Shown here one piece after another: positions 11,688 through 22,403 of a stretch of 64,000 bases of DNA (within the stretch, counting starts at the first letter, position 1; every line of letters starts with the position of its first letter). The translations under genes and the position numbers were made by a program. Origin of the DNA: Ilyonectria destructans (taxonomy: Eukaryota > Ascomycota > Sordariomycetes > Hypocreales > Nectriaceae); contig JAHEWK010000003.1 of assembly GCA_020740775.1 (NCBI GenBank), positions 2,356,001-2,420,000 on the forward strand, read 5' to 3'. The notes under the pieces were generated by a model. The model had not been told where the DNA came from, ran no database searches, and was given only the letters and a program-made list of their open reading frames with translations.

Positions 11688-12855
11688 ATGGCTTCCCTCA
11701 AGATGGGGACCTTGCCGTCGCTGCGCAAGCAGCAGCTACTCTCCGAGTTGTCCGTACCAAGTCCTTTCCTCAACACACCTCCCTGCCCGTCCGCGCCGAG
11801 ACTAATGGGGAGACCAGCGCCGGGCTGAAGCAGGCTTGCCCCGAGGGAATGTTTGTCAGTTTGACCCCAGGAGACCCAACTATGTGGTCTGGCGTCCTCT
11901 TCGTTCGGAATGGTGAGCCCTGTGGCTGGACTGCCAGCGCGCAAGACTGACCTTGACATCAGGCCCTTATGCCCCTGCCGTCCTCCGATTCCAGATCTCC
12001 TTTCCCGACTCCTATCCCCAGCTCCCGCCGCTCGTCACTTTCTCTTCCGACATGTTCCATCCTCTCATCACGCCCTTGACGACCTACATGTACACGACCG
12101 ATATACAGGACAGCGGCACCGTGAGTGCATCTGATCAGGAGCGGCTCCCCCCTGGCGGGTTCAGTCTGCGCCATGGCTTCCCCGATTGGTTCGGGCGAGG
12201 GAGGCGAAATGCGAGGGAAGCCAAACAGGGCACCAGCCAGACAGCCGCAAGCCCGACACCTCCTCGCGGAACTGCTAGCAACCTGAGCACACCAGCATCA
12301 ACCGCTTCTCCGGGGGGGGATTCACCGCTCTACATGCAAACCAGCAAGAAGGGGACCTCTGCATATGAAATACTGCGATACATTCGGGGCGCCTTTGACG
12401 ACGAGGAAGTTCTTGACTCGGTGCCGTTGGCCGCGGCGGGCAACCCAGGAGCATGGCACGCTTGGCGAACTCATCGACGAGCAGCAGGGAAATTGGCAGA
12501 AGATTCCGCTCCGGTAGAGGATTCTCAAGCACACGATGGGGAGGATGTGCGGAGTGCCGAAGGATCCCCGGGTTCAACCAAGCCGGCGCAACCTGCTGGA
12601 GCCCCTCGACAACCCGGCGAGTGGAATTGGGATGGCGTCTGGGAAGACAGGGTCAAGAAGGGCATCGCTGCAAGTCTGTCGGAGCCTGTTCTCTATGGCG
12701 CGGCTACTACACCTGATGATTTGGTAAGTCATGTCAGCCACATTTCCCAAAGGCGCGCTTCTAACAACCCAAAGATACGATTTCTGGCGATGGAAGACAA
12801 TGACGTAGATTCAGTGAAGGAAAACCTCAGACGTACCCTTGGAAGCACCGCATGA
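11688..12855 (+). CDS. FTS/AKTIP-like ubiquitin-conjugating enzyme variant
   Basis: UBC-fold protein without catalytic activity, resembling FTS (AKTIP), which in filamentous fungi works with Hook and FHIP to link early endosomes to dynein. Exons 11688-11749, 11818-11912, 11963-12723 and 12775-12855 give 332 residues. The joined text reads LLSEFAGLKQACPEGMFVSL, then LWSG-type text TMWSGVLFVRNGPYAPAVLRF, the core FPDSYPQLPPLVTFSSDMFHP, and TTYMYTTD. The usual E2 active-site Cys is absent: the position after HP carries LITPLTTYMY. The first intron needs the unusual donor GTCCGT, which yields the family SEF-A junction; the last (12724-12774, GTAAGT, CTAAC) is 51 nt and would read through without a stop. 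The tail after residue 150 is low-complexity. FTS identity is inferred from the fold and motif order. Confidence 0.75.
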
Positions 12856-13467
12856 GCTCAAACTTGCTGATATGTCGTTTCTTGGTTTTTGGGGATTGCC
12901 TTCCTTACATTTTTGTTTCGGACCAAAAAGCAGCAGCTACCCTAGAGACGAGTGCGGAGTTATCTCGACGTCTCCTACCTACCTTGTCGATTATTCAAAC
13001 CCCTTGCTTCTCGGTAAGAGCGCTACCGATACCCTATTAGAGTCTTATTTTGTCGTAGTCAGAACCCAACCTTGCTTCTTCGTTTCTTCAACTCCATAAA
13101 TCTTCATCGTCTGTTCCAAAGTATATGGATAGCAAGACATTTTCGCACTGCGACAACCAAGAGAGCGGTCTGATTGTTACCTGTCACATCATTCCCATTG
13201 ATCACACCTGGCCCTTGGTCTTACCCGGTGCATCATTGAGTCACTGCGGTCCCTCTGTTGGCATATTCATTTGAAATCAACTCCATCACGCAACTCGGAG
13301 TTACCGAACACCACCATCTCGCAACGTTCTCGACCCCAACACTGAAACCTCAAGACCCCAGGGGGTATTGTTCTAGCGTGTACTCGACAGAAAGATCATG
13401 CAAACACGTTAGCTTCCTCGGAAAACTGCCCCAATAATCAAACCGGGATCGACACTTTGGTCGCAGA
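12856..13467. other. Intergenic, nothing recognisable
   Basis: About 610 bp between the FTS-like gene and the next plus-strand gene. It presumably holds a 3' UTR and a promoter; I see no repeat or RNA gene. Confidence 0.4.
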
Positions 13468-15519
13468 ATGACATCCACAACCAGCGCACCGCCTCTCACA
13501 GAGCTCCACGCCAACGGACAGCAGATGAGATGTGACAAACCAAGCCCTTTGCGAATACCCAAGAAAAGCATCTATCACAAACAAGACGACATCTTCAGCT
13601 GCAAGAGTGACTCAAGTGATCACAGCGCTAGGGGTGGGTCAGATGCTCTAGCCGCGGGTGATTCGCCCGTGATAGTAAGGCGCAGAAGGCCCGATGATGT
13701 CTACCAAGCGGTGGGGAAGGAGAACGACGCCGCTGATTACAAGTCTCACATCTCTCGCAGGGTGGAACATGATGGTCTTTACGCCTTGCAGGAAGCCAAG
13801 CGCTGGGTGTGGGATGGCAGCCCACCTCGCCAGTTGGAACTCGGGCGATCCAGGCCTTTAACAGTTAGAAAAACACGACGAGGACGCATTGACACCGCAA
13901 AGCAAGTTCATGAAAATGATTCTTAGCGTGGATCTTCGCCTGCTGCCACGTTTTCAGCTAGTTGCGGCGTCCGTCGGGCAGTAAAGGCGCGTCCCCCACT
14001 TTCTAACCTCCATGATGCATCTGCGGATGTCTCTTGGCTAGGGACGATTGACCAAAGCAAAACGTCGTCACCCGGCCTGCAAACTCTGGCCAAGGATCTC
14101 GATCCATTACGGCGGCCAGGGCCAGCATATGTGCTGGCCCCTCATGTTGAGGTCACGTCAGAGGTGGCCACTCTTGCGGCTGGGCAACACACCTGGTGGG
14201 CAGCCATCGAGATCACAGGCCGACTCTCGCCAATTCCGAGCGGAGATGTAAACCTAAGGGCCGACGAGCGGTCAGAGAGTTGCATGGGGCCGCATGTTCA
14301 CCACCAGCGAGGTTTGTGGATAGTGTGGACATATCCGGCGTTTGAATTATGGGGTGCTAACCGGGTCTCCAGCGGACATATTTGAATTCGGTAGCCTTTA
14401 CGACCTCACTATTGAAGTATTACCCACTGGAAATTCATCTATTCTCCAAGTATTGCGAGAGCAGACCTTCCCGTGGTAGGTATGCTGGGGTGCTTGCGGG
14501 AGAGACCAGGGCGTGCTGACGAGTAGGGCAGCACTATTTGCCTGGGATCAAGCATCCTTATTTTAGCCCAGATCCATATCGATCTCAAGACGACACCGCT
14601 AAACCAGAAATCATGGAGTGGGCACGTCCGACAAAACTCGGCAGATCTGATGGAGGATCTTGCAGCAGAACTGGGGGACGCTCGGGTGGGGTATTCGCAT
14701 ATCCGAGTATCATATCGTCACTCAGCTTTTCCTACCTACAGAGACGCTACCAGCGTCGGTGGCGGCGTGTCAAACGTCCAGAGCAGGGTAGACACAGTCG
14801 CTACTGCATCTGTAAGCGTTCACAACAGCCTCTCGCCGTGGTCGCCTCCTCCGGCGCGAGTGCTGGAAGCTCTGTTTCCACTCATGCGACGACACTGGGG
14901 TCTCACAAAGGCGAATGCGGCGATACGACAGATGGGGAACCATGGTTGCGCGCCGCGTGTGATTGGCGAGGCAAATTCCCAGGCATGGCCACGACTGGAT
15001 GTGGATGATGATGCACATGAGATTGCTATGCCGGTAAACTCCGCCCACACGGCACCGCCTGTGCCACTGAGACATGCGAGCCTCCAAAGGGATACCGGGG
15101 TCCGAGGACCCAGTGTGGCGATGGGCCCCATCAACGAAATGAGGCGAGTGACACCTAGAGCGACATCGGCGTCTTCGGGTAACTCTTCCCCGAGAATTGG
15201 TGAGATATTGTCGAGCCGTGGGCCGTCAGTCTGTGTAACGAGGTTGCGCACTCCTGATCCGTCACCAACAGGCGTGGGACCGCAATCTCAGACTCTCACA
15301 CGCACGGAGCACCAGGGGAGTCGTCCAACAAGCGGGCTGTGGAAGAAGCGGTCGCTCGGGGCCGAGACTCTGAGGGGCTTACTGCCGGTGAGAGCTGATG
15401 TATCAATTGCGGCTCGGGATCAAGAGACTAGCAGAAGCGGGTCAGTGCGAGAGGGACAAGCAGCACAAGCTAAGGTTAGGAAAGACGTAGGTCGATGGGG
15501 ATGGGGCGCGTGGTTCTAA
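13468..15519 (+). CDS. Conserved fungal protein of unknown function
   Basis: Not a named family I can identify, but clearly a spliced gene. Secure exons: up to 14311, 14373-14475 and 14532-15519; the introns have a CTAAC branch or GTAGGT donor and the joins keep frame. Joined, the middle reads VLAPHVEVTSEVATLAAGQ, WWAAIEITGRLS, DIFEFGSLYDLTIEVLPTGN, ILQVLREQTFPCTICLGSSI, LILAQIHIDL, and QNSADLMEDLAAELG, followed by YRHSAFP and SPWSPPP segments. The C-terminal third is Ser/Pro-rich, ending WGWGAWF. The 5' half is open from ATG 13468 but meets an in-frame TAG at 13924. The simplest repair is a 63-nt intron at 13864-13926 (weak GTTAGA donor, TTAG acceptor), giving 623 residues. That intron is uncertain, and the 5' part could be a different gene or a break. 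Confidence 0.6.
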
Positions 15520-15576
15520 AGGCGGAAACAGGGGTGTAGCTGTCTTTGCAGAATCAAGTCGATAGTTTTTTTATGT

Positions 15577-16539
15577 CTACTCTAGTTCGTCCCTCCAGGG
15601 AATGGAGACTTGGGCACCCTTCCGCGAGACAGTGATGGCGGCGGCCTTGTTGGCGGCGGCGACGGCGGTCTCGATGTCGAAGGGGCCGTCCTTGGCAGCC
15701 ACGGCGGCAAGGGCATATGAACCAACGAAGGTGTCGCCAGCGGCAGTGGTGTCGACGACGGAAGTCTTGGTGGCGGGTAGTAGGACACTCTTACCAGCCT
15801 TGTTCGCAAAGTACACGCCGCGGCCACCAAGGGTAATGATAACGTTCTCAACGCCTCGCTCAATAAAGACGCCGCCCACTCGGACGAGGCCCGCGAGGTC
15901 ATCTAAGTCAGATTCGGAGCAACCCGCAAGGATAGCAGCCTCAGTCTCGTTAACGACAAGGTGGGCAAGTCCGTCATATGCGTCCGCAGGTAGCTCCTGC
16001 GCCGGGGCCGGGTTTAGAAGAACGGGAACCCTGGCAGCCTTAGCGGCCTTGAGTGCTTGCATAACAGTGTCAAAGGGGATCTCCAGCTGCATGATGAGTA
16101 GATCAGGCAGAGGATCGGGCAGGGTCTCAAAATCCTGGGGGCGGAGCGAGTGGTTTGCCTCGGGGGAGAGGATGATGCGGTTCTGACCGGAAGGCTCGTC
16201 AACAACGATGATGGCGATGCCCGTCTTGTGGTCTTTGCGAACAGAAACAGCATCTCCAGAGACGCCATAGGCTTGGAGACTGTCAAGCAGAAGAGTTCCA
16301 TAAGGATCCGCACCGATGGCGCCAATCATGGATACGGTGGCTGAAGGGTGGGACAAGTCAGAGGCGCGAGAGAGCTTGCCGCAGGCGACGGCCTGGTTGG
16401 CACCCTTGCCGCCAGGGGAGGTAGTGAAGTAGTTCGAGGTCAGGGTCTCGCCGGGAAGGGGGTGGTGGGGGACGTAGGAGACGAGGTCCATGTTGAGGGA
16501 CCCCAGGATGGTGATTCGCGGGAGAGCCGAAGATTCCAT
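15577..16539 (-). CDS. RBK1: Ribokinase
   Basis: Phosphorylates D-ribose with ATP to ribose 5-phosphate in the cytosol, feeding the pentose phosphate pathway and nucleotide synthesis. It is a PfkB-family sugar kinase in a single exon of 320 residues, the normal length. ITILGSLNMDLVSYVPHHPLPGE at the N terminus carries the substrate-binding Asn/Asp. Residues 43-50 are GGKGANQA (PfkB signature 1). LLNPAPA and LVVNETEA lie mid-protein, and VVDTTAAGDTFVGSY near residue 265 holds the anion hole and the catalytic Asp of signature 2 (AAGD). The ATG at 16539 places the sheet-forming N terminus correctly. It is convergent with the unknown gene on its left, stops 57 bp apart. Confidence 0.95.
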   Translation of the reverse strand: MESSALPRITILGSLNMDLVSYVPHHPLPGETLTSNYFTTSPGGKGANQAVACGKLSRASDLSHPSATVSMIGAIGADPYGTLLLDSLQAYGVSGDAVSVRKDHKTGIAIIVVDEPSGQNRIILSPEANHSLRPQDFETLPDPLPDLLIMQLEIPFDTVMQALKAAKAARVPVLLNPAPAQELPADAYDGLAHLVVNETEAAILAGCSESDLDDLAGLVRVGGVFIERGVENVIITLGGRGVYFANKAGKSVLLPATKTSVVDTTAAGDTFVGSYALAAVAAKDGPFDIETAVAAANKAAAITVSRKGAQVSIPWRDELE

Positions 16540-16808
16540 GGTGGGCAGTGGCTGATCAATGATCGGTGGCTAGGAGATTGTTTGGACGAGATGGCGTTTG
16601 AGACGAGACAATCTTATCTGGTATTTTGCGATGGCCGAAGGCAGCCGAGCCGGGAGAGTCAAACCCGAGATGAGACCAAACACGAGGCTCGGAGAGTTGG
16701 GACGGGACAACGCACACGGCAGAGTGAGGATCCGGAGGACACCGAGGGCTAGAGAAGCCAATGACGGTGGCGCAAGTCCAAGGCGGAGGGGGACTCAAGA
16801 TGATGGGA

Positions 16809-16852
16809 AGAGCTTGTGAGGAGCTTGTGAGGAGCCTGTGAGGAGCCTGTGC
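16809..16852. repeat. 12-bp tandem repeat upstream of ribokinase
   Basis: About three and a half copies of GAGCTTGTGAGG, with CTT changing to CCT in later copies. It is about 270 bp upstream of the ribokinase start. Confidence 0.8.
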
Positions 16853-16859
16853 TCAGATT

Positions 16860-16917
16860 TTGGATCGAGCCTGAGACCTTGGATCGAGCCTGAGGCCTTG
16901 AATCGAATCTGAGGCCG
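16860..16917. repeat. 19-bp tandem repeat upstream of ribokinase
   Basis: Three copies of a unit of about 19 bp, TTGGATCGAGCCTGAGGCC, with a few substitutions in the third. It directly follows the 12-bp array. Confidence 0.8.
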
Positions 16918-18316
16918 TGAGGTTGAGTTACCTTAAGTGCGGTGAAGGAGTGGGGTGAGTCGCCGCGTCGGGTCGGGTGGGTTTAGTGCGGCGGGGTCGT
17001 CGTCGTCTCGAAGAAGGTGCCCCACTGAGTACATCGGAAAGTACATTACGGACTCGTGCTTTCCCGAGTATTCAACCGATGACAGACGGTGACAGGACAT
17101 ATTCTAGGCGGGAAGCTAACTTAGACAATTCTGAATTCGGCTCTGGAGGGTGTCAACCCCTGAAAGTTCAACGAGAGCTAGACAGCAGATGTCAACGTAC
17201 TCACTGCGCTACCGGGAGCGTTGCGCAGCAGTGACAAAGTGTGGGCAAGTCGAGTTCTGTTAGGTCCTGCAGCTACCTAAGTTATGTGCTTGCCTTCCCG
17301 TTCCCGTTTTGACGGATGCCCTGCTGGCATGCACTGCACGAGCGGGCGGGCATGCAATGCACCGCTTACTAAAGAACGATCGATCCATTAGATCCTGTCA
17401 ACTCCTGCAGGGCCAGGATCAACGAGATGGAGTTTTCTTTTCTATTTCCTTTATTTCTCTTGCCTCTCTTCTCCTTTCCTTTCTTTTCTTGCGCCACTTC
17501 GCTTGTGCTTTCAGCCCGGTGATTGGCGTACAGAGTTCCCCGATTGATGATCAGGCTCCATTGCCAATATTGACTGATCAACCTGTTTCACCTCGGTTCC
17601 TTTGGGGCGCTCAAGCGTTGTTTGTTAGTGTCGACGGCAGACCTTGCAGCTGGGAAGGAAAAAGAAAAGAATGACGGTGATATAGACGGGGATACAGGAC
17701 CGATGCTACCTGGCCGGACGAGCCCTGGACAGGAGGTGGGGGCACAGGAGGCAACCGGTAAGGCTCGTGTTCTAGAAGCATTCCGCCATGGAGGTGAGAA
17801 GACAGCTCACAACTCTAGCATCAGAGCAGAAGCGAGGGGTCGGGGATCGAATGAGGGTCGCATGTACCGGCACAACCGGGTCGCTGGGAATTTCTGTTTC
17901 TGTCACTGCTAGTATTCCCTCATTCCCCTTTCATAACCTACCTAGGTACCTAGCCACCACGTGGATGAGGGAGCCGGTGGAGCGGTGGACACTATGACAT
18001 ACTTGGGTGTCACCTGGCCCGTCCATCATTTTGTTTTCTCACTCTCTTTGACCTAAAAGTTGTCGGTCAGCCCGATAAGTCGGCGTATCCTAACTAGTTA
18101 CGACGGGAACTAGGCCGGGCCAAACAAGTCTGGGAGCTTGGGGCCTCTTGTCTGAACGCTCGGGTCACCACACAGCGCCATGGCCATCTATCAGATTCTC
18201 TATTCTCTGTTCTCTGTTCTCCAAGCCTACTACTGCACATACAATATCCAAAGTACTCCTTGATCGCACGTTCGCAGTACCTCGTGTGGTTGGAGTTGTC
18301 CCAAACCCAAGGATCT

Positions 18317-18345
18317 GAACTTGAACTTGAACTTGAACGTGAACT
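18317..18345. repeat. GAACTT hexamer repeat
   Basis: About five tandem copies of TGAACT/TTGAAC hexamers in a gene-free region. Confidence 0.8.
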
Positions 18346-18706
18346 GCATTAGTGGATGAACTACCAATATCCACTAAAATGGCAGCCATGTCGGGACTCG
18401 GGTCGGGTAAATGAACCGTCACCGTCCACGTCAGGTCCCAGTTTTCAGATTCGGACGCACATGGCACGTAAGTTAAGTTAACTTACATTCCGCATTCCAC
18501 ATTGTATTCCGTCCCCCACTCACACTCTGCCAGCAGTACTGCAGCAAAACTGCACCAGACTGCGACTATCATAGGGCGCCGTTCCCCCCCGTGACGACGA
18601 AGAAACATGACGCAGGGCGACGAGGGAAAAAGAAAACGTACAGCGCGAGCACAGCCTAACGCGGCAACCGCGCTTTTAGCCCTGCTTCCCTAGCGGCTGC
18701 TCCTCG

Positions 18707-18738
18707 TGCGTCTTCCGTCGTGTGCATCTTCCGTCGTG
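18707..18738. repeat. 16-bp direct duplication
   Basis: Two adjacent copies of TGCGTCTTCCGTCGTG, the second with one changed base. Confidence 0.75.
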
Positions 18739-18947
18739 TGAGCCCGGTTTTCCCGCGTTTCCGTCCTCTCGGGGGCCGTTGCGCGAGACACGGTCTAGAA
18801 TAACCCGAGATTGGCCACACAGATTTGCAGATTCTGCAACATGGAAAAGTTGACCGCGGGAAATGCCTCTACTTTGGACGCCGTGGGAGGGCCGCCCTTG
18901 GACTCCATCGTGAGGATTCCATTGTGGACTCCATTGGCAAAAGACAC

Positions 18948-18984
18948 GCCATGTGGTCCCCATGTGGTCCCCATGTGATCCCCG
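18948..18984. repeat. 12-bp tandem repeat
   Basis: Three copies of CATGTGGTCCCC, the third with one substitution, followed by a degraded fourth unit. Confidence 0.75.
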
Positions 18985-19730
18985 ATGTCGCCCCAAGTGG
19001 TCCCAGCCGGCAGATGGGCCTATTCAATGCAGACTTTGGCTGACCCGTCCGTAAACATCGTGCCTCTCAACCTCCGCCAAGCCGTCCGCAGAGTAGTGCC
19101 GCAGACCAAAAATGCCGGTCATGACAGAGCCCACCCACTCCGCCCAGTCGTTCTGTCTGTCTCTGGGAGACACGTATGTTGACTAGACACCTGTCGCCAG
19201 TGCTCGAGATGTAGCTGCGAGTCTGATTTGTAACTCAACCCTTGATGCGTGAGACAGGCCCAAGTCGGTGCGCACCGGAACCGCAACTCGACCCAAAGTC
19301 CGAGCCCTCGAGTAAGTCGGCACCTGCCTGGGTAGGTAGGGAGGCAGGGAGGCATGTACCTGCCTCGGTGGTTCCTACCTCATGAATCGCGTGCAATTAT
19401 ATGCAGCCGTAAGGTACATCACGTACCTGCCTAGATAATTAGTGAGGAAAGTACTAAGTAGGGCGAGTGGCCACTACACTAGTAAAGAGGAAGGTCCAAC
19501 CCAGTCCAGTCCAACGAAGCCATCCCCAGCACTCAATCACTTGCACATTTCGACCCAATTCACTTCAACCATATCGACTCCTCCAAATCATTCAACTGAC
19601 TTGAAATCCCCTGTCCTCACGCTCTGCAAAGAGACCAGACCTCTCCAACTTTGTAACCTGTCCAACTCTCCAACACTCCAACCCTCCAGCCCTCCAGACT
19701 CCCTAGACTCCTCCTCCCAATTCAGGCGTC

Positions 19731-21961
19731 ATGGAACCCATATTTTCCAAAGTTCTCATCGAGTTGGGCATCGTCTGCATGATCGCCATAGTTACCATAG
19801 CCCACTGGCGATCAAAACCTACGCTTCCTCTTCCCCCTGGACCTCCTGGAGAGTTCCTCTTAGGGCATACCCGTGTGATACCCAAGAACAATACCGCAGG
19901 AACCTATGCAAGGTGGTCAAGGGAATACAGTAGGTCTTCTCATCTTGTTGGACAGCTTCATAATAGTTTTGAGGGTCCCTAACGCGAATTGGAATCAAAG
20001 ACTCAGATATTATCTATGTCAAGTCTCTTGGTCGCTCTATTGTCGTCCTTAACAGCGCCGAGGCAGCTAGGGACGTCCTTGAGCGGAAAGGCGCGAACTT
20101 CTGTGATCGTCCTAAGTTTACCGTTTTGGAAGTGTAAGTAGTCTTCCCGTTTCACATTACCCCTGTCCTTGTATCACAAGCCATTCACATTTGCGGTTTG
20201 GATAGCATGGGTTGGGGGAAGACCCTGACCTTTCTCCCCTTCGGCGAGCGATGGCAGATGCACCGGAGGTTGCTTCAGACTTCGTTCAGCAACACAAATG
20301 TACGAAGGTGGCATAAACTTCAGATGGCCGAAGCACGACGAACAGTTCGAAATATTCTGCATCGCCCTGATGGTTGGGAAACCTCCCTTCGTCGGCTTGC
20401 TGTGGCCATTGTCCTCCAGGTGAGCTACGGGACTGAGGTTCCTAACGACGATGATCCGTACATTCAGATTGCCAACGACGCTATGTACGCCACTGGCAAT
20501 GGCGGTGCTCCAGCCAACAGCATCATCGATCTAGTACCCCCAGGTAAGCAATTCTTTTTCCTTTTCTTCTTTTTTCCTCTTCCCCCCCTTTTTTGGATTC
20601 CCTCTAGCGTGATGGGGAGAGTGCCTAGGTTGGAATCGATTCTGATTCTCGCAGCTCGCCACCTACCAGATTGGCTTATTCGGGACTGGTCCCTTCGATT
20701 TGCACGACAATGGCGGTGGGCTATCCAGAAACTACACGACGTCCCGTTTGACGTTGCCTGGAAGGAACATGTGAGAGACCATCCGCCTTTTTTCATCTTA
20801 CCCCTGAGTCGTGTTTACGTCCAGAGTGTGAGAAAGATGTGACAGAAGTACTGACGGCGGCGGTCAAGGATAATTTGGACGACAATACGTCGCTAGCACA
20901 CCAATTGCTGAGCGTGTACAAGTCCAACGAGGCGCTTGGTAACAAACAAGAGTGGTCGCTCGACGACATCAAGGGCGCAGCAGGAGCCGTTTTTATTGCG
21001 GGGGCCGACACGGTAAGTCAACCCGGCGAGAGTGCAATTGATTTCGATTACTCAACAACAGACTCTCAGACCTGGGCGACCTGTGTGATTTTTATCCTCA
21101 ACATGGTGCTTCACCCGGAAATCCAAGAAAAGGCCCGGAACCAACTCGATTCGGTCATCGGCACCGACAGGCTGCCGGCGTTCTCGGACCGGGGCTCCTT
21201 ACCTTACATCGAACACATTGTCCAGGAAGTGTACCGGTACGTCTGCCAATGTTTGAAATCTTTAAACACGAGGATGGGAACCTAGACTGAATGATTGTCT
21301 CTATAGCTGGTCGCCCTTGGCGCCACTAGGTAAGCCTCCCAACCCTGCCACATACATGGTGGGGAGCGCGTACTGACGAGGGCGTGCAACACCAGGGATC
21401 CCTCACAAGTCGCTCCGGGATGACGTATACCAGGGCATGTTTATTCCCAAAGGTAAGTGTACGCCCAGCGCAACCTGTATGATCAATTGTGACTCACTTT
21501 TCGGTGCCTGCAGGGTATGAAACTTGGCTTACTGCCGTTCCCAAACGACGTGGATGAGTCTGATAAGCTCCAGGACCGTGGTGTATGCCAACGCCCATGC
21601 CATGGCGCATGACGAGCGGATCTACCAGGCGCCCCACGACTTCAACCCCGATAGATATGAGCCGCTGGCAGAGGGAGGGCCGGGCGAGCCATTCCCCGTT
21701 GGGAATTTTGGGTTTGGACGACGGTACGTGGTGCACAGCCTCAAACACAGTGGGGGATTTCATCCCTGGACAGTCTCGTGCTCACTCTTCAGGGTCTGTG
21801 TCGGTCGTTTTCTTGCCGACAATAGCGTCTGGATCATGGTGGCCACGATGCTAGCCACGCTCGAGTTCCGCAAGAAGCGGGATGGTGCCGGAAATATCAT
21901 CGAGCCGCAAGTCTCGTTTACCAATGGTGGCACCTGGTACGTTTACATCCTCCCGACTTGA
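19731..21961 (+). CDS. Cytochrome P450 monooxygenase
   Basis: ER-anchored haem monooxygenase. Exons: 19731-19929, 20001-20133, 20206-20543, 20655-20770, 20827-21012, 21070-21236, 21307-21329 (23 nt), 21396-21456, 21574-21723, 21793-21961; 513 residues, a normal length. Visible: N-terminal membrane anchor (residues 8-24), the Pro-rich hinge LPLPPGPPG, WQMHRRLLQ of helix C, helix I FIAGADTTWAT (after joining at 21012/21070), EHIVQEVYR giving ExxR, FNPDRYEP, and haem loop FGFGRRVCVGR with the Cys ligand. It resembles the O-methylsterigmatocystin oxidoreductase-like group, but the substrate is unknown and no biosynthetic partners lie nearby. Oddity: after IPKG the strong GTAAGT donor at 21453 would break the frame by one base; only the weak GTGTAC donor at 21457 keeps it. 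The gene may therefore be damaged or alternatively spliced. Confidence 0.85.
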
Positions 21962-22185
21962 TGCCCTCACGGTCTTGAATCTCTTCGTATGGCTCTAATC
22001 CCTTGTCCACGGCCCCTCCGCCCCTCTGCCCCTCTGCCCCCTTCATCCCCACAATCCCCATGCTTGTTGGTGCTGGTACACTTTGCTGACATGGATAATG
22101 GGGAAAATTTAGCCATCCCCAGCACTTTGAGTGTTCCATCAAACCCCGGAGCCCCGAGGCCTTGGTTCTCGTTGGAGCCAACTAG

Positions 22186-22193
22186 TATAAAAA
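22186..22193 (+). promoter_or_regulatory. TATA-like box
   Basis: TATAAAAA, 70 nt upstream of the short ORF at 22263-22403. The spacing fits a core promoter, but no expression evidence is available. Confidence 0.3.
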
Positions 22194-22262
22194 GGAACAG
22201 ACAGTGGGTAGCTGCGTTAGTTAGCCTTTAGTAGTCGTCCGCTGAACTGGAACCCCGGCAGC

Positions 22263-22403
22263 ATGGCAAAGCTGATTTCTGCGCTCGACAAGGCGGGTCC
22301 CGAGTCAAGCCGCACACTGGCGTTAAGTTCTCAAAAATCAGAATTCGAATTTCTTCTCTCATTGCGACATCCTGCTAGATCCAGTCGTAGATTTGGCCCG
22401 TAG
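22263..22403 (+). CDS. Short ORF of 46 codons downstream of a TATA-like box
   Basis: I do not recognise it. The frame opens with MAKLISALDKAGPESSRTLA and closes at TAG 22401-22403. It could be a first exon of a larger gene, a remnant, or chance. It has no signal peptide, Cys pairs or known motif. I list it only because of the TATA-like element in register upstream. Confidence 0.15.
   Translation: MAKLISALDKAGPESSRTLALSSQKSEFEFLLSLRHPARSSRRFGP

Larger units (their letters stand above)
16540..19730. other. Gene-free stretch of about 3.2 kb
   Basis: Lies between divergently oriented ribokinase and P450 and presumably contains both promoters. I see only short repeats, a pyrimidine tract at about 17430-17500 and TACCTAGGTA-type palindromes near 17938-17952. 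No ORF here has a domain or a splice-linked continuation. Confidence 0.5.

Noticed and set aside
12121..12126. GTGAGT as a donor in the FTS-like gene
   Set aside because: The frame continues through VSASDQERLPPGGFSLRHGF without a stop, and this text looks like genuine coding sequence; no suitable acceptor is needed.
20418..20424. GTGAGC as a splice donor inside P450 exon 3
   Set aside because: Reading through gives the conserved VSYGTEVPNDDDPYIQIAND stretch of this P450 group, so no intron is needed.
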